Source: Nitrospirota bacterium
GTDB lineage: Bacteria; Nitrospirota; Nitrospiria; Nitrospirales; Nitrospiraceae
NCBI GenBank assembly: GCA_020027965.1
Contig: JAHRHE010000037.1
Span: 1-45,751, forward strand
Direction: 5' to 3'
Length of the DNA stretch: 45,751 bases
A program made the translations under genes and the position numbers. The notes beneath the pieces were generated by a model. That model had not been told where the DNA came from. It was given only the letters and a program-made list of their open reading frames with translations, and did not search any database. Below, in pieces: positions 23,669 through 32,042 of this stretch (position 1 is the stretch's first letter; the number at the start of each line of letters is the position of its first letter).

Positions 23669-23956
23669 TTAGAGGGAACAGGACGGAGCATCTTCCCCCG
23701 AACCCCGAACCTCGGACCCCGTCCCGTGATTTCCATACTGAGCTTCCAGATACTCCAAGATAGCCCGCGTCTCGGTCAACACCGTGTCTCCGTCCTTGAG
23801 GACCGGGACGTAGTACTGTCCTGAGACCTCATACACCTGCTTCCGGAACGGTCTGAAATTGGGCACCACCACGTCTTCGTACTCGAGTCCCAACTCGGCG
23901 AGCTTCTCCCGAACGATCGCGCATTCGGGGCACGAGTTGGTGTGATAGAACGTCAT
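23669..23956 (-). CDS. Glutaredoxin/GST-N-terminal-fold protein
   Basis: About 95 residues from ATG 23956 (MTFYHTNSCPECAIVREKL). The thioredoxin fold has a dithiol CPEC, a cis-Pro loop (YYVPVLKDGD) and an ESRAIL-like TETRAILEYLEAQYG, as in GST N-terminal domains. The longer frame (to 24019) would start in heptamer repeats, and the C-terminal ~20 residues after AQYGN are also encoded by CCCCGAA-type heptamers (23696-23723). Probably a small redox protein. Confidence 0.8.
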   Translation of the reverse strand: MTFYHTNSCPECAIVREKLAELGLEYEDVVVPNFRPFRKQVYEVSGQYYVPVLKDGDTVLTETRAILEYLEAQYGNHGTGSEVRGSGEDAPSCSL

Positions 23957-24032
23957 GCTTGTCGTTATGGGTGATGCGTGACCCGTGATGGGTCCTGAGA
24001 GAGGCAAGGATTTCCCCACAACTCATCACTCA

Positions 24033-25517
24033 TCACGGTTTCACCGCGCAGGGCACCATCACCGCATCGTGCATGCCGTGGATCAGCTTTTTGTCCAGCG
24101 GGCAAACCGTGGCGAGAATCCCGGCCAGCTCGGCTCGATCGCCGGTGACGAAATAGTAAGGGGACAGACGGGCACGTCCGGCCATCGGGACCACCTCATT
24201 GGCGCGCTGGTCATAATACGACAACTCGAACCGCCGCCCCTTATGAAATTCCTGAAGGATGTAAGGCGTCGTCGGGAAGGACGCGAGCGCGCCATCCAGC
24301 GCGGCCGCCCAATCTTTCTGGGACAGGTCATGCCCCACCGACACGCCTCGGCTGCCCCAGGCCAACTCCGAGAAGCCCGATGGTTTCACGACGTAGCGGC
24401 GGTCTTTTTGTCCGGCCTCGGCCACGTCACGCCAATCCGCTACGGCGCGGCGGGCCACCCGCAGGTCGGGGATGATCCCGGACGGGGGCAAAGGCCGGGG
24501 ATCCAGGACCCACGTCTGCGGCATCAGGCTTTTCAGGAGACTGAACGTCTCCTCTCCCAGTTCCTTGGTCCAGAAGGGCGCCAGGATCGGATGGTGAAGC
24601 AACGCGAACGCCAGCTTCTCCTCCAAAGCGGGCTTGAACGGAGGCGTGACGATCGTCCGATCCTTCTTGGCGCTGTACATGATCAGTTCTGACTTGGGGA
24701 TGTTCTTCAGATCGAACAGCTCGAAAAAGCGGTACAGCAACGAGACCGGGCGGTCTCCGGCCGGTCCGGGGAGGAACAACCCCTCCTCGGTGAAGGCTAG
24801 CTCCTCTGGCTCGACGCAGGAGGCTTCGATCCCGGATTCGCGGAGCCGCGCAGCCAGCCAGCGCATCTCGGGACGATAGTCTTTCGCCTCGTCAGACACG
24901 ACGATGGCGATGACCTCTTCTCGGGCGTTCGCGAGCGGACGAGAGGACAGATGGTGCCGCAGCATCTCGGCAAAGCCCCGGACCATGCCATCGACACCAC
25001 CCACGATCTCACCACTGACCCCCGACCACTGACCATATGCCCTTCCAAGCGCCCCGGTCAGTCCGATCCCACCCGGCACGGAATCCAGTTCGGTGATGAC
25101 CATCCGGTCGTCCGTGGGGATGATGTCCGGACGGATGACGTCAGGGAGCAGGTCGCGGAACCGCTTCATCCTGCTGTAGGCCACCAGAGATTCCGGCTTG
25201 CCTTGATCCAGGTAGGCAGAAACCCAGACCGGCTGCGCGCCGCGGACGCTCTCCAGGTAGAGCCGATTCAGAGCTCGATAGAAGGCCAGTAGGTGAGTCC
25301 CCAGAGAACGGAAAAAAGCCACTTGATCGGCGGACAGCACGAACGGGTCCGGCGCGATGCGCCAGCGCGCCGTGGCAGCTCCACCGGCCTGTGTCTCAGC
25401 ACCAGATGAAGGAGTTTCGTAGAGGCCGTCGCGGACGAGAGCTTCGTGAATAGCGGCGCAGCGACGCAGGGAGGCGTCTGTGCCGGGGAGGCTGGACAGG
25501 TCGTGCGCGAGTGCCAT
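24033..25517 (-). CDS. Conserved ATP-grasp-like protein, function unknown
   Basis: 494 residues. Regions suggestive of an ATP-grasp fold lie in the C-terminal third: RYVVKPSGFSELAWGSRGV (Lys on a strand followed by a flexible loop) and PYILQEFHKGRRFELSYYD. The N-terminal half has TELDSVPGGIGLTGALG and EVIAIVVSDEAKDY. I cannot assign a substrate. Heptamers (25008-25035) encode the GQWSGVSGEI stretch. Divergent from the YkgJ-DUF2156 fusion; heptamers also fill the start region (25521-25568). Confidence 0.6.
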   Translation of the reverse strand: MALAHDLSSLPGTDASLRRCAAIHEALVRDGLYETPSSGAETQAGGAATARWRIAPDPFVLSADQVAFFRSLGTHLLAFYRALNRLYLESVRGAQPVWVSAYLDQGKPESLVAYSRMKRFRDLLPDVIRPDIIPTDDRMVITELDSVPGGIGLTGALGRAYGQWSGVSGEIVGGVDGMVRGFAEMLRHHLSSRPLANAREEVIAIVVSDEAKDYRPEMRWLAARLRESGIEASCVEPEELAFTEEGLFLPGPAGDRPVSLLYRFFELFDLKNIPKSELIMYSAKKDRTIVTPPFKPALEEKLAFALLHHPILAPFWTKELGEETFSLLKSLMPQTWVLDPRPLPPSGIIPDLRVARRAVADWRDVAEAGQKDRRYVVKPSGFSELAWGSRGVSVGHDLSQKDWAAALDGALASFPTTPYILQEFHKGRRFELSYYDQRANEVVPMAGRARLSPYYFVTGDRAELAGILATVCPLDKKLIHGMHDAVMVPCAVKP

Positions 25518-25520
25518 TCG

Positions 25521-25568
25521 TCAATCGTCATGGGTCACTCGTCACCCGCCAGCGAATGACGAATGACG
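25521..25568. repeat. Heptamer run GTCAATC/GTCATGG/GTCACTC
   Basis: Four to five degenerate GTCAxxx units followed by complementary GAATGAC x2, upstream of the ATP-grasp-like gene. 25569-25748 shows nothing else recognisable. Confidence 0.75.
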
Positions 25569-25748
25569 ATCTTCCCGCAGACGCGCAGATGGTAACACGG
25601 CCTCCGGCATCCAGACAAGGGCGGGTCACAAGAGGGGTAGCGCCCGCTCGCCAGGCGTCTTCCGGAGGGAGAGGCGCTGGGCCTTGCGTGACCACACCGG
25701 CAGCCGGTGCCTTGCCTCGGTCAGGAGCCCAGCGTATCATGACAGATC

Positions 25749-27458
25749 ATGGATGCTCATCGAAAGACGGGTCGCGCTGAGCTGATCCAGATCACGCCGC
25801 TGCCGCAAATTGTGCCCAGCCGGGTCTGCCTGAGCTGCGACGTGTGTTGCCGGTTTCCCGAGCCGGACAGCTTCCTCCGCCCGTACTTCACGGCTGACGA
25901 GATCCGGAGAGCGGTCGCGGGTGGTGTCGACCCCGCCCACTTTGCGGATCCGAACGGATGTCAGGTCAGCGTCGTGCCAAATGCGGGCGGGGAGGGCTAC
26001 CACTGTCCGGCCTTCGACCCGGCCACCTCATACTGCCGGATCTATGAGGTCCGCCCGCTGGATTGTCAGATCTATCCCCTGGCCGTCATGTGGAGCGCCC
26101 CCCTCACCCCAGCCCTCTCCTCTGGGGGGGGAGGGGAGGGAGAGGGGCGGGAGGTCGTGCTGGGCTGGGATCTGAAATGCCCGTTCTTAAACCCAGGCGC
26201 GGGGCACGAGGCGAGGGGTGATTACAGGACTGAGGTTCGAGGACTGAGGACTGAGGGTCAGACCTCAGCGCTCAGCGCTCAGTCCTCAGTCCTGCATCCC
26301 GAATTGGAGGACTACGCTAATAAGATCGCGGAGTTGATCGAACGGGAGGATTCCCTCGAAACCTTCGCTCACAACCCAGCCTTGATCAGCCGATTTCAGG
26401 AGGATGTGGTCATCCTCCGGCCGCTCCCGCGCCTCAGCGGGCGCCTAGGCGCTGCTCGTGAGGAGTTAGGCGTCAGGCGTCCCCTGCCGCCGAAGGCTTC
26501 AGGGGACCGCTCCGCCAGAGCCTTGGCGGCGGTGGGGCGTGAGGCGAGAGCCGCCCCGGTCTTACGTCCATTGACGCTGGCCGATCGCGTTCGATTCGAA
26601 GAGGCGCTGGCTTCGATCGACACGCCGCTTGCCTCGTATGCCTTTGCCTTTCATTACATCTGGCGGGAGTTGTTTACCTACTCATGGGCTGAGCTTGAAG
26701 GGCACTTCTGCCTGTTCGCCCAGTACGCAGATGGCATCTATATGCCGCTTCCCCCGCTGGGGCCATCGGGATCATTAGGCGAGGCGCTGACGCAAGCCTT
26801 CGCCTTGATGCTGGCGAGCAACAAGGCCTCGGCCGTCACCCGCGTGGAGAATGTGTCGGAGGAGCAGAAGCCGTTCTTTGAGACACTGGGCTATCGTGTC
26901 ACGCCGAAGGATCCGGATTATCTTTACCGCGCACGTGATCTGGCCAGGCTGGCAGGCGATCGGTATAAGTCACAACGTGCGGCCTGCAACCGGTTCGTGC
27001 GCGAGCATCGGTACCAGTATGGACCCTACATGGATGCCGACAGGGAGGCTTGCCTTGCACTCTTTCACGAGTGGGCCACGCAAAAGGTCCGAGCGGGGAT
27101 GGATTCGACCGCGCGGCAGATGCTTGCTAATTCAGAATCAGCGCATCGCGAGGCGTTGACTCACCATCAGACCCTCGGGTTGGTAGGGCGAGTCGTCCGA
27201 GTGGACGGGCACATCCGCGCCTATACGGTTGGATACCAACGGACGCCGTCCGTGTTCTGCGTGCTGCTGGAGGTAACCGACCGGCGCATCCCCGGCTTAG
27301 CCGAGTTCATCTTTCGCGAGAGCTGCCGCGAGGCGGTGGAGGGGGGCTACGAGTGCGTCAATACGATGGATGATTCCGGGCTTCCTTCTCTCGCCCGCTC
27401 GAAGCAGGCCTACCATCCACTCAGACTGCTGCCCAGCCACATCGCCTCGGAGCGGTGA
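25749..27458 (+). CDS. YkgJ-type Cys cluster fused to DUF2156 (LPG-synthase C-terminal-like) domain
   Basis: 569 residues. Residues ~18-110 form a YkgJ-family metal-binding module: CLSCDVCCRFPEPDSF (C-x2-C-x2-CC), then GYHCPAFDPATSYCRIYEVR and PLDCQIYPL. A spacer (~115-275) is largely translated repeat: CCCCTCACCCC-type at 26098-26150 and nine heptamers at 26228-26290. From ~280 onward comes a GNAT-like DUF2156 domain (FAFHYIWRELFTYSW, FFETLGYRV, YKSQRAACNRFVREH, RVDGHIRAYTVGY), as in aminoacyl-phosphatidylglycerol synthases but without membrane helices. A fusion is seen; substrate and role are not. Confidence 0.78.
   Translation: MDAHRKTGRAELIQITPLPQIVPSRVCLSCDVCCRFPEPDSFLRPYFTADEIRRAVAGGVDPAHFADPNGCQVSVVPNAGGEGYHCPAFDPATSYCRIYEVRPLDCQIYPLAVMWSAPLTPALSSGGGGEGEGREVVLGWDLKCPFLNPGAGHEARGDYRTEVRGLRTEGQTSALSAQSSVLHPELEDYANKIAELIEREDSLETFAHNPALISRFQEDVVILRPLPRLSGRLGAAREELGVRRPLPPKASGDRSARALAAVGREARAAPVLRPLTLADRVRFEEALASIDTPLASYAFAFHYIWRELFTYSWAELEGHFCLFAQYADGIYMPLPPLGPSGSLGEALTQAFALMLASNKASAVTRVENVSEEQKPFFETLGYRVTPKDPDYLYRARDLARLAGDRYKSQRAACNRFVREHRYQYGPYMDADREACLALFHEWATQKVRAGMDSTARQMLANSESAHREALTHHQTLGLVGRVVRVDGHIRAYTVGYQRTPSVFCVLLEVTDRRIPGLAEFIFRESCREAVEGGYECVNTMDDSGLPSLARSKQAYHPLRLLPSHIASER
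26228..26290. repeat. Nine-unit heptamer array inside a CDS
   Basis: Units GACTGAG, GTTCGAG, GACTGAG, GACTGAG, GGTCAGA then CCTCAGC, GCTCAGC, GCTCAGT, CCTCAGT. The two halves are mutually complementary, so the RNA can fold into a long hairpin. 63 nt keeps the frame. Confidence 0.9.
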
Positions 27459-27507
27459 GTCATCCGCTGGCCTAGCGCGAACTCTCGGCCATTCGCGCCC
27501 GCTCGGT

Positions 27508-27948
27508 TCACCGTTTCCCCTTCGAGATCCCTCTGGTTCGATAACCCACGATGACCGCAAGCATGCAGCAAATTGCAAATTTGGGATACGCGCCCCATTG
27601 AACGATCCTAAGCTGCATTGGCGTAGCCCCGCTCTCCTCAATCGGGAAATATATCCACGCCAGGTGCGCTGCGCAGGCAACCCCGGTAACTATTGCAATC
27701 AACCAAGGCCGCTGATGCAAAAACAGTCCTAGTAGATACGGCCCGCAGATTGCCGCGACCGTGGCACCGCTCGTGTCAATTGTCAGCATGCCAATGTAAA
27801 CCGCCGTTCGCTTTTCAAAATAGGCCTGTAGCCACTGAATCAAAGAAACCTCATAAAGCGAAAGCATGCCCACGATAACAATATAGAGGTAGGGAACCAC
27901 TGCGACACAAACGAGCGAAAGTAGCCAATCGAGAACGATTCGCCTCAT
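27508..27948 (-). CDS. Small membrane protein, unknown
   Basis: 146 residues from ATG 27948 (MRRIVLDWLLSLVCVAVVPYL) with about four hydrophobic helices; no family recognised. AT-richer than neighbours, which suggests recent acquisition. The longer TTG frame adds six residues only. Confidence 0.6.
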   Translation of the reverse strand: MRRIVLDWLLSLVCVAVVPYLYIVIVGMLSLYEVSLIQWLQAYFEKRTAVYIGMLTIDTSGATVAAICGPYLLGLFLHQRPWLIAIVTGVACAAHLAWIYFPIEESGATPMQLRIVQWGAYPKFAICCMLAVIVGYRTRGISKGKR

Positions 27949-27978
27949 GGAAGTTAACTCAGTCAAACCGGGGCCACT

Positions 27979-28548
27979 TTACCCTTCCCTCGCGCGGGCG
28001 GCCTGCTCCAAGCAGTAACCTAACTCCTGCTGGATTCCCAGGCGGGCCGCCCACTGGGAGAGATAGGGTTGGTCCAAACCGCTGCGCTGATGATGGAGCA
28101 CCGAGAGCACATCCACGAAATCCTGTGCCCGGCCGGCCTTCAGCTTGTGGAGAATCAGGTCTTCAGGAGAGATCACCCAGACGGACAGGTTCCCGATCGC
28201 CTCTCTTCGCCGCCGGGCGAGACACTCGTGATCGTGGGCATCGTGGGGAAACATCAGATCGATTGCGACGGGACCGCAGCGTAGTCGCAGGTGCACGTCA
28301 CGAATCATCGGGTTCTGCTCGGCCCATTCCCGATCCTGGTCAAAGCCTCCCGCCGCAAGGGCCTCGAGCAATCGTCCTCGATCGGCCGGCTCGACAGCAA
28401 GCAGCACATCCACGTCCTGAGTCGTGCGTGGCGCACCCCAGGCTCCCAGCGCTAACGCGCCCAGCAGGCAATGGAGAGCGCCGAGCGAGTCAAGGATACG
28501 GATCAGATCTCGGAGCGCATGCTCAAGCGGGGTGTCACGAGGGGTCAT
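27979..28548 (-). CDS. Nucleotidyltransferase-fold protein
   Basis: 189 residues. CLLGALALGAWGAPRTTQDVDVLL is the Pol-beta-type nucleotidyltransferase core (G-[AG]-x(6-9)-R-x-T-x-D-x-D). VAIDLMFPHDAHD supplies the third acidic strand and VISPEDLILHKLKAGRAQDFVDV the common helical end. Such proteins act as antitoxin or toxin partners (AbiEii/MNT types) or as orphan transferases. The ATG overlaps the stop of the small upstream gene (ATGA), so the two are coupled. Confidence 0.82.
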   Translation of the reverse strand: MTPRDTPLEHALRDLIRILDSLGALHCLLGALALGAWGAPRTTQDVDVLLAVEPADRGRLLEALAAGGFDQDREWAEQNPMIRDVHLRLRCGPVAIDLMFPHDAHDHECLARRRREAIGNLSVWVISPEDLILHKLKAGRAQDFVDVLSVLHHQRSGLDQPYLSQWAARLGIQQELGYCLEQAARAREG

Positions 28549-28853
28549 CGGTCGGAACGGAACCGCAGCCGATCTCGCTGGGATTTCCAGGCTTCCACGT
28601 TCCGGTACGCAACCTCATCGAGCTGGTCGGGCGTGAGATCCGGGTGCTGCGCGCGAAGACGGCTGAGGATCTGACGCCATCCGAGGTCGGCCAACTCCAC
28701 AGCTTGGCGTAAGCCTTCCCCTGGGGATCCGGGCCCACGACTTCCCCGCAAGTCAGCGGCGGTACGGTTGAGTCGTTGCGCCCAGAGAGGGAGCACGAGC
28801 TGCGGCGAAGCAGTCCCCTGGGTGTTGACCGACTCGGAATTGGCGGCCGGCAT
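28545..28853 (-). CDS. Small partner of the nucleotidyltransferase
   Basis: About 102 residues from ATG 28853, chosen for the GGAGG 6 nt upstream over the longer frame to 28931. It has a polar N terminus, then an alpha-helical stretch (LRQAVELADLGWRQILSRLR) and DLTPDQLDEVAYRNVEAWKS. No domain recognised. Overlap with the next gene suggests a two-component unit, possibly toxin-antitoxin-like; this is inferred from arrangement only. Confidence 0.65.
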   Translation of the reverse strand: MPAANSESVNTQGTASPQLVLPLWAQRLNRTAADLRGSRGPGSPGEGLRQAVELADLGWRQILSRLRAQHPDLTPDQLDEVAYRNVEAWKSQRDRLRFRSDR

Positions 28854-29100
28854 AGCGACCTCCGGAGGCCTCGATCGTGGCGAGAACAAAAACGATAGCG
28901 TGAGTCTATCACACACCGGGAACGAGGCCAAGCCAAGGGCTTGCTCCGGCCGCCCTCTCCCCTGACTAGTGTGCCCACGGAATCAGGGTAGCCCAGCCCG
29001 ACCCCTTCTCTGTCTTTTTCTGTCCGCGCACAGGCGGACGGGATAGCCCCTTTGTCTTCGTTCCCATTCCTGGCAGTGGCGATTAATGATTTCTCCTGAT

Positions 29101-29394
29101 CTACTTCCATTTAGAAATAAACTGCCAAACTGAGGCAGCGACCAGACCAATCAACGCATATATCAAAGCATTTAGGAAAAGCGCAATGGTAAATACAACG
29201 GCCACGACTAAGATACTCGTTTCAGGACGCGCAGTTGCTCCCAGCAGAAAATAGGTTGGCCATAAGTAAGGCCAGAGTAATCGGCCAGCCGGTATTTCTG
29301 TTGGATTCAAAAATAGAGATGCTCGAGCGACCATCTGCAGAATTACCGGGACTGTGGCACCAAGCACTGCAAATACCCAAACAATTCGAGACAT
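29101..29394 (-). CDS. Small membrane protein, unknown
   Basis: 97 residues, with hydrophobic segments near 5-22 and 60-92 (ILVVAVVFTIALFLNALIYA). AT-richer than average. No domain recognised; real-gene status rests on length, composition and a plausible ATG. Confidence 0.5.
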   Translation of the reverse strand: MSRIVWVFAVLGATVPVILQMVARASLFLNPTEIPAGRLLWPYLWPTYFLLGATARPETSILVVAVVFTIALFLNALIYALIGLVAASVWQFISKWK

Positions 29395-29840
29395 TAGGGT
29401 GCCGTCCTCACATCCTCTGCCAGCTGATTAACAACGAAGATTGGGGGTCAGCAACGAAGATCAGAAGATTGGGGGTCAGAGTACAATTTCAAGGTGAATC
29501 CGTCCGTTTCGGTCGCGCCGGATGGAAAAAAACGGGACATTCTCCTTTTCTTACCAGATCTGCGTTTATCCAACTCGATAACGGCCTATGACGTCTACTT
29601 CATTCCGTAGACGTCAGATTTTCTACCCTCCCGCGGTTGGAGAGCGCGTGTCAAGCGGAAATTCCGCCCCCAAATGGTGGAATTTCTCAGTCATGGTCCG
29701 GTGGGGCTCCCAGCGGTCGGCCGTCAAGCGCGCTGGATCATTCGTATGCGCCTTCGCGAGCCAGACCTTCCCGCATGGCGGGGCTACCGTGTGAGCAGGC
29801 GAGTGTCAGACTCGCCTACCTGCACACAGTTCCTGTCGCT
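29395..29840. other. Gene-free repeat-rich stretch
   Basis: No supportable gene; open frames here have no domain-like content. It holds AGATTGGGGGTCAG-type repeats (29430-29480), a fragment AACGGGACATTCTCCTTTTC (29531-29550) related to the inverted-repeat element at 31717-31867, and a 7-bp hairpin GGCGAGT/ACTCGCC (29798-29816). It also contains one copy of a 20-nt direct repeat (29776-29795). Confidence 0.7.
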
Positions 29841-30452
29841 TCATGTGTTCGTTGGCTTCAAGGAGGCTCGCGCCCACAGAACTTTCGAATGGGCACAGCG
29901 ACAGGACGCTGGCCGTTCTCCGACCGGGGGACTTAGATGGTAGAAAAGCCCCATCACCATCGGGATCAACCCGATGGCATTATAGAAGAGATGTAATTCA
30001 AGACGGGGAATCAGCAGTTGCACCAGGCTCGTGGGAACGGGAGCGCCGAAGAGGTTATGCCCGAGCATGGCCTGCCCCAAGAGCAGAGTGTGTTCCATGA
30101 CATGCCACGCCTGGATCGCCAGCGCGGCATTCCACCAGGCACGCGATCGACCGGCGAACCCCGGCCGCAGGAGGGCCAGCCCTGCCAGGATGCCCCCCAC
30201 GTACCCGAAATGTAGCCACTCTGACGTGACCAGCCACGGAAACAGCAGACCAATCCCGCCATGCGCATGCGGGAGCGACCAGTGGCGGACGTAGACCTGG
30301 TACGCCTGCATCACATGCTCACCCCAATGCGCCACGACAATCGCGAAGAGGAGGAAAACGGCGCGCGTGTGCCAGGACCCATTCAGCGTCTTGAGGATAC
30401 GTCGTGCAGAAGATTCGATCATGGTGTCAGCCTCACTGTTGTGCCTGTACAT
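29841..30452 (-). CDS. His-rich membrane protein
   Basis: 203 residues (193 if ATG 30422, MIESSARRIL, is the start). Five to six hydrophobic helices carry conserved-looking His pairs: HWGEHVMQAYQVYV, WLHFGYVGGI, WHVMEHTLLLGQ and RLELHLFYNAIGLIPMVMG, suggesting metal or haem ligation. The last ~25 residues (ERPASCRCAHSKVLW...) do not look membrane-like and may be repeat-derived. It lies 9 nt behind the core-MetE gene on the same strand, so the two are probably one transcript. Confidence 0.68.
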   Translation of the reverse strand: MYRHNSEADTMIESSARRILKTLNGSWHTRAVFLLFAIVVAHWGEHVMQAYQVYVRHWSLPHAHGGIGLLFPWLVTSEWLHFGYVGGILAGLALLRPGFAGRSRAWWNAALAIQAWHVMEHTLLLGQAMLGHNLFGAPVPTSLVQLLIPRLELHLFYNAIGLIPMVMGLFYHLSPPVGERPASCRCAHSKVLWARASLKPTNT

Positions 30453-30461
30453 ATAGCGCCC

Positions 30462-31526
30462 TCACGCGCCGAGTTGACGAGCGGCCATCGCCGTGCCCGC
30501 GAGACGGGCACGAATTTTCGCAAATGCGATCTCCCGGGTCGTGGACGTGTCGTCGCCGAACGGGGAGAATCCGCAATCGTCGGTGGTACCCAGTTGTTGG
30601 ATGGGAATATAGGCAGCCGCCTCCAGAACTCGGTCTCGCACTTCCTCCGCAGTCTCAATCCGCGGGATGAGCGGATCAATGACCCCGACAAAGATCGTGT
30701 GGTGCGGCCGCGCGTACGTCTTGATCAGGTTGAGCACGCGGCGTCGCTCGCGCTCGCTTGCCAACTGGATGTAGAACCTTCCGACGTGAAGCTCGAACAG
30801 GCGTGGCAGCAGCGCAGCATAGTCCACATCTGCGCTGTGCGTCGAGTCGTGGTCCCCTCCAGGGCATGTGTGAATCCCGATGCGCGCCCTCTGTTCTGCG
30901 GAGAAGCGGCTGAGCACGCGGTTGTTGAGATCGATGAAGCACGTCAAGAGCTGCCCGCTTGGGTCGAGCTTGATCGAGAGTCGTCCTTCCGTAAAGTCAA
31001 TCTGGACCGTATGGGCCCCGGCGTCCATACAGCGACGGATATCCGCTTCCGCCTCGTCGACCAGGTCGTCGAGGAAGGTGTCTCGTGGATATCCCGGGAT
31101 GCCCTCCTCCGGGTACAACAGGCTCAAGGCTGAGGCCGAGATGACAGCCTGCTTGATGGGAACCTGCGTATATCGTTGCGCGGCCTGCAGATACCGATCC
31201 GCATAGGTGCTGTACCGGAAAGGCCCCGCGGTGAGCCTGGGCAATCGACGCTGGTGGCCGTCGGCAAAGGTAATGATGGGGCCGTCCGCGCCGAGATTCT
31301 GGAGCCCGTGGAGCGGATAGGTGGCAAAGCTGGGCTTGGCCTGCTCGCCGTCCGTGATCACCGGCGACCCGGTGGCTTCCAACTCCGCGATGGTCTCGCG
31401 AAGGGCGGCATCATAGGCCATGTCTATTGCCGACTGTGAACAGCGGTGTTTCGTGAAAGCCGTGAGGGCCTCAAGCAGTGCCCGTGGCCGGGGAATGCTA
31501 CCTATGGGCTCGGTCGGGATCATCAT
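30462..31526 (-). CDS. Cobalamin-independent methionine synthase-like protein (single MetE catalytic domain)
   Basis: 354 residues equal only the C-terminal catalytic barrel of MetE; the N-terminal half of classical MetE is absent, as in archaeal core-MetE and alkyl-CoM transferase relatives. The zinc site is visible: GIHTCPGGD (His, Cys), SERER (Glu) and TTDDCGF (Cys). Start PTEPIGSIPRP matches the family's substrate loop. It transfers a methyl or alkyl group to a thiol; the donor cannot be inferred, so methionine synthesis is one option. Followed by the His-rich membrane protein gene. Confidence 0.85.
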   Translation of the reverse strand: MMIPTEPIGSIPRPRALLEALTAFTKHRCSQSAIDMAYDAALRETIAELEATGSPVITDGEQAKPSFATYPLHGLQNLGADGPIITFADGHQRRLPRLTAGPFRYSTYADRYLQAAQRYTQVPIKQAVISASALSLLYPEEGIPGYPRDTFLDDLVDEAEADIRRCMDAGAHTVQIDFTEGRLSIKLDPSGQLLTCFIDLNNRVLSRFSAEQRARIGIHTCPGGDHDSTHSADVDYAALLPRLFELHVGRFYIQLASERERRRVLNLIKTYARPHHTIFVGVIDPLIPRIETAEEVRDRVLEAAAYIPIQQLGTTDDCGFSPFGDDTSTTREIAFAKIRARLAGTAMAARQLGA

Positions 31527-31716
31527 CTATCCCTTGCGGGTGCGGACATGGCTCAACGTCCCGGCCCCCTCACCTTAAATGGAGAAGCCCGATGCTTATA
31601 CGCCAGAATTGAAATGGTGTCTACCCCTCCTTAGGGAGGGGGTCCTAGTGGTTCGGAGGAGCCATGTCTGCCATTGCTCGTTCAAGTCGGTTGATGCACT
31701 CGCGGTTTAATTCACT

Positions 31717-31867
31717 GAGAAAAGGGGACCTTCTACTTTTCTGGTCTGGGCGCGGCCTGACCGTGGGCGCAGTCTGGCCTCAAGACTAGAGCGGCGGATG
31801 GATTCTCACCAGACCAGCCAGTTTGGCGAGTCCGGTCAAGAGAGAAGTAGAATGGCCCTCTTTTCTC
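31717..31867. mobile_element. Inverted-repeat element (GAGAAAAGGGGACCTTCTACT type)
   Basis: GAGAAAAGGGGACCTTCTAC (31717-31736) and an inverted mate at 31841-31867 ending CCCTCTTTTCTC, with CTGGTCTGG/CCAGACCAG continuing the pairing inward. REP-pair-like, non-coding. The region 31527-32042 otherwise contains a GC hairpin (ACCCCTCC/GGAGGGGGT, 31623-31642) and no gene. Confidence 0.75.
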
Positions 31868-31933
31868 CCACTTCGTCAAGATTTTGACTTGTTGGCTCAA
31901 CGTGTTCGTCTCGCCTGGGCGGGGTGTCGTAGT

Positions 31934-31953
31934 TGGCGGGGCTACCGTGTGAG
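31934..31953. repeat. 20-nt direct repeat (second copy at 29776-29795)
   Basis: TGGCGGGGCTACCGTGTGAG occurs exactly twice, on either side of the core-MetE/membrane-protein pair. Confidence 0.9.
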
Positions 31954-32042
31954 CCTTGAGCATGGTACGATCGCCCCTCTGTGAAAGGTCCGGATTGGGC
32001 GTGAGCCGGACCGTGCTTAGGTTCAGAGACCGGTTATCACCG

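Noticed and set aside
29588-29943. Overlapping + strand frames in the 29.4-29.9 kb stretch
   Set aside because: No plausible protein features; the region is made of repeats and a hairpin. A decayed transposase could not be shown.
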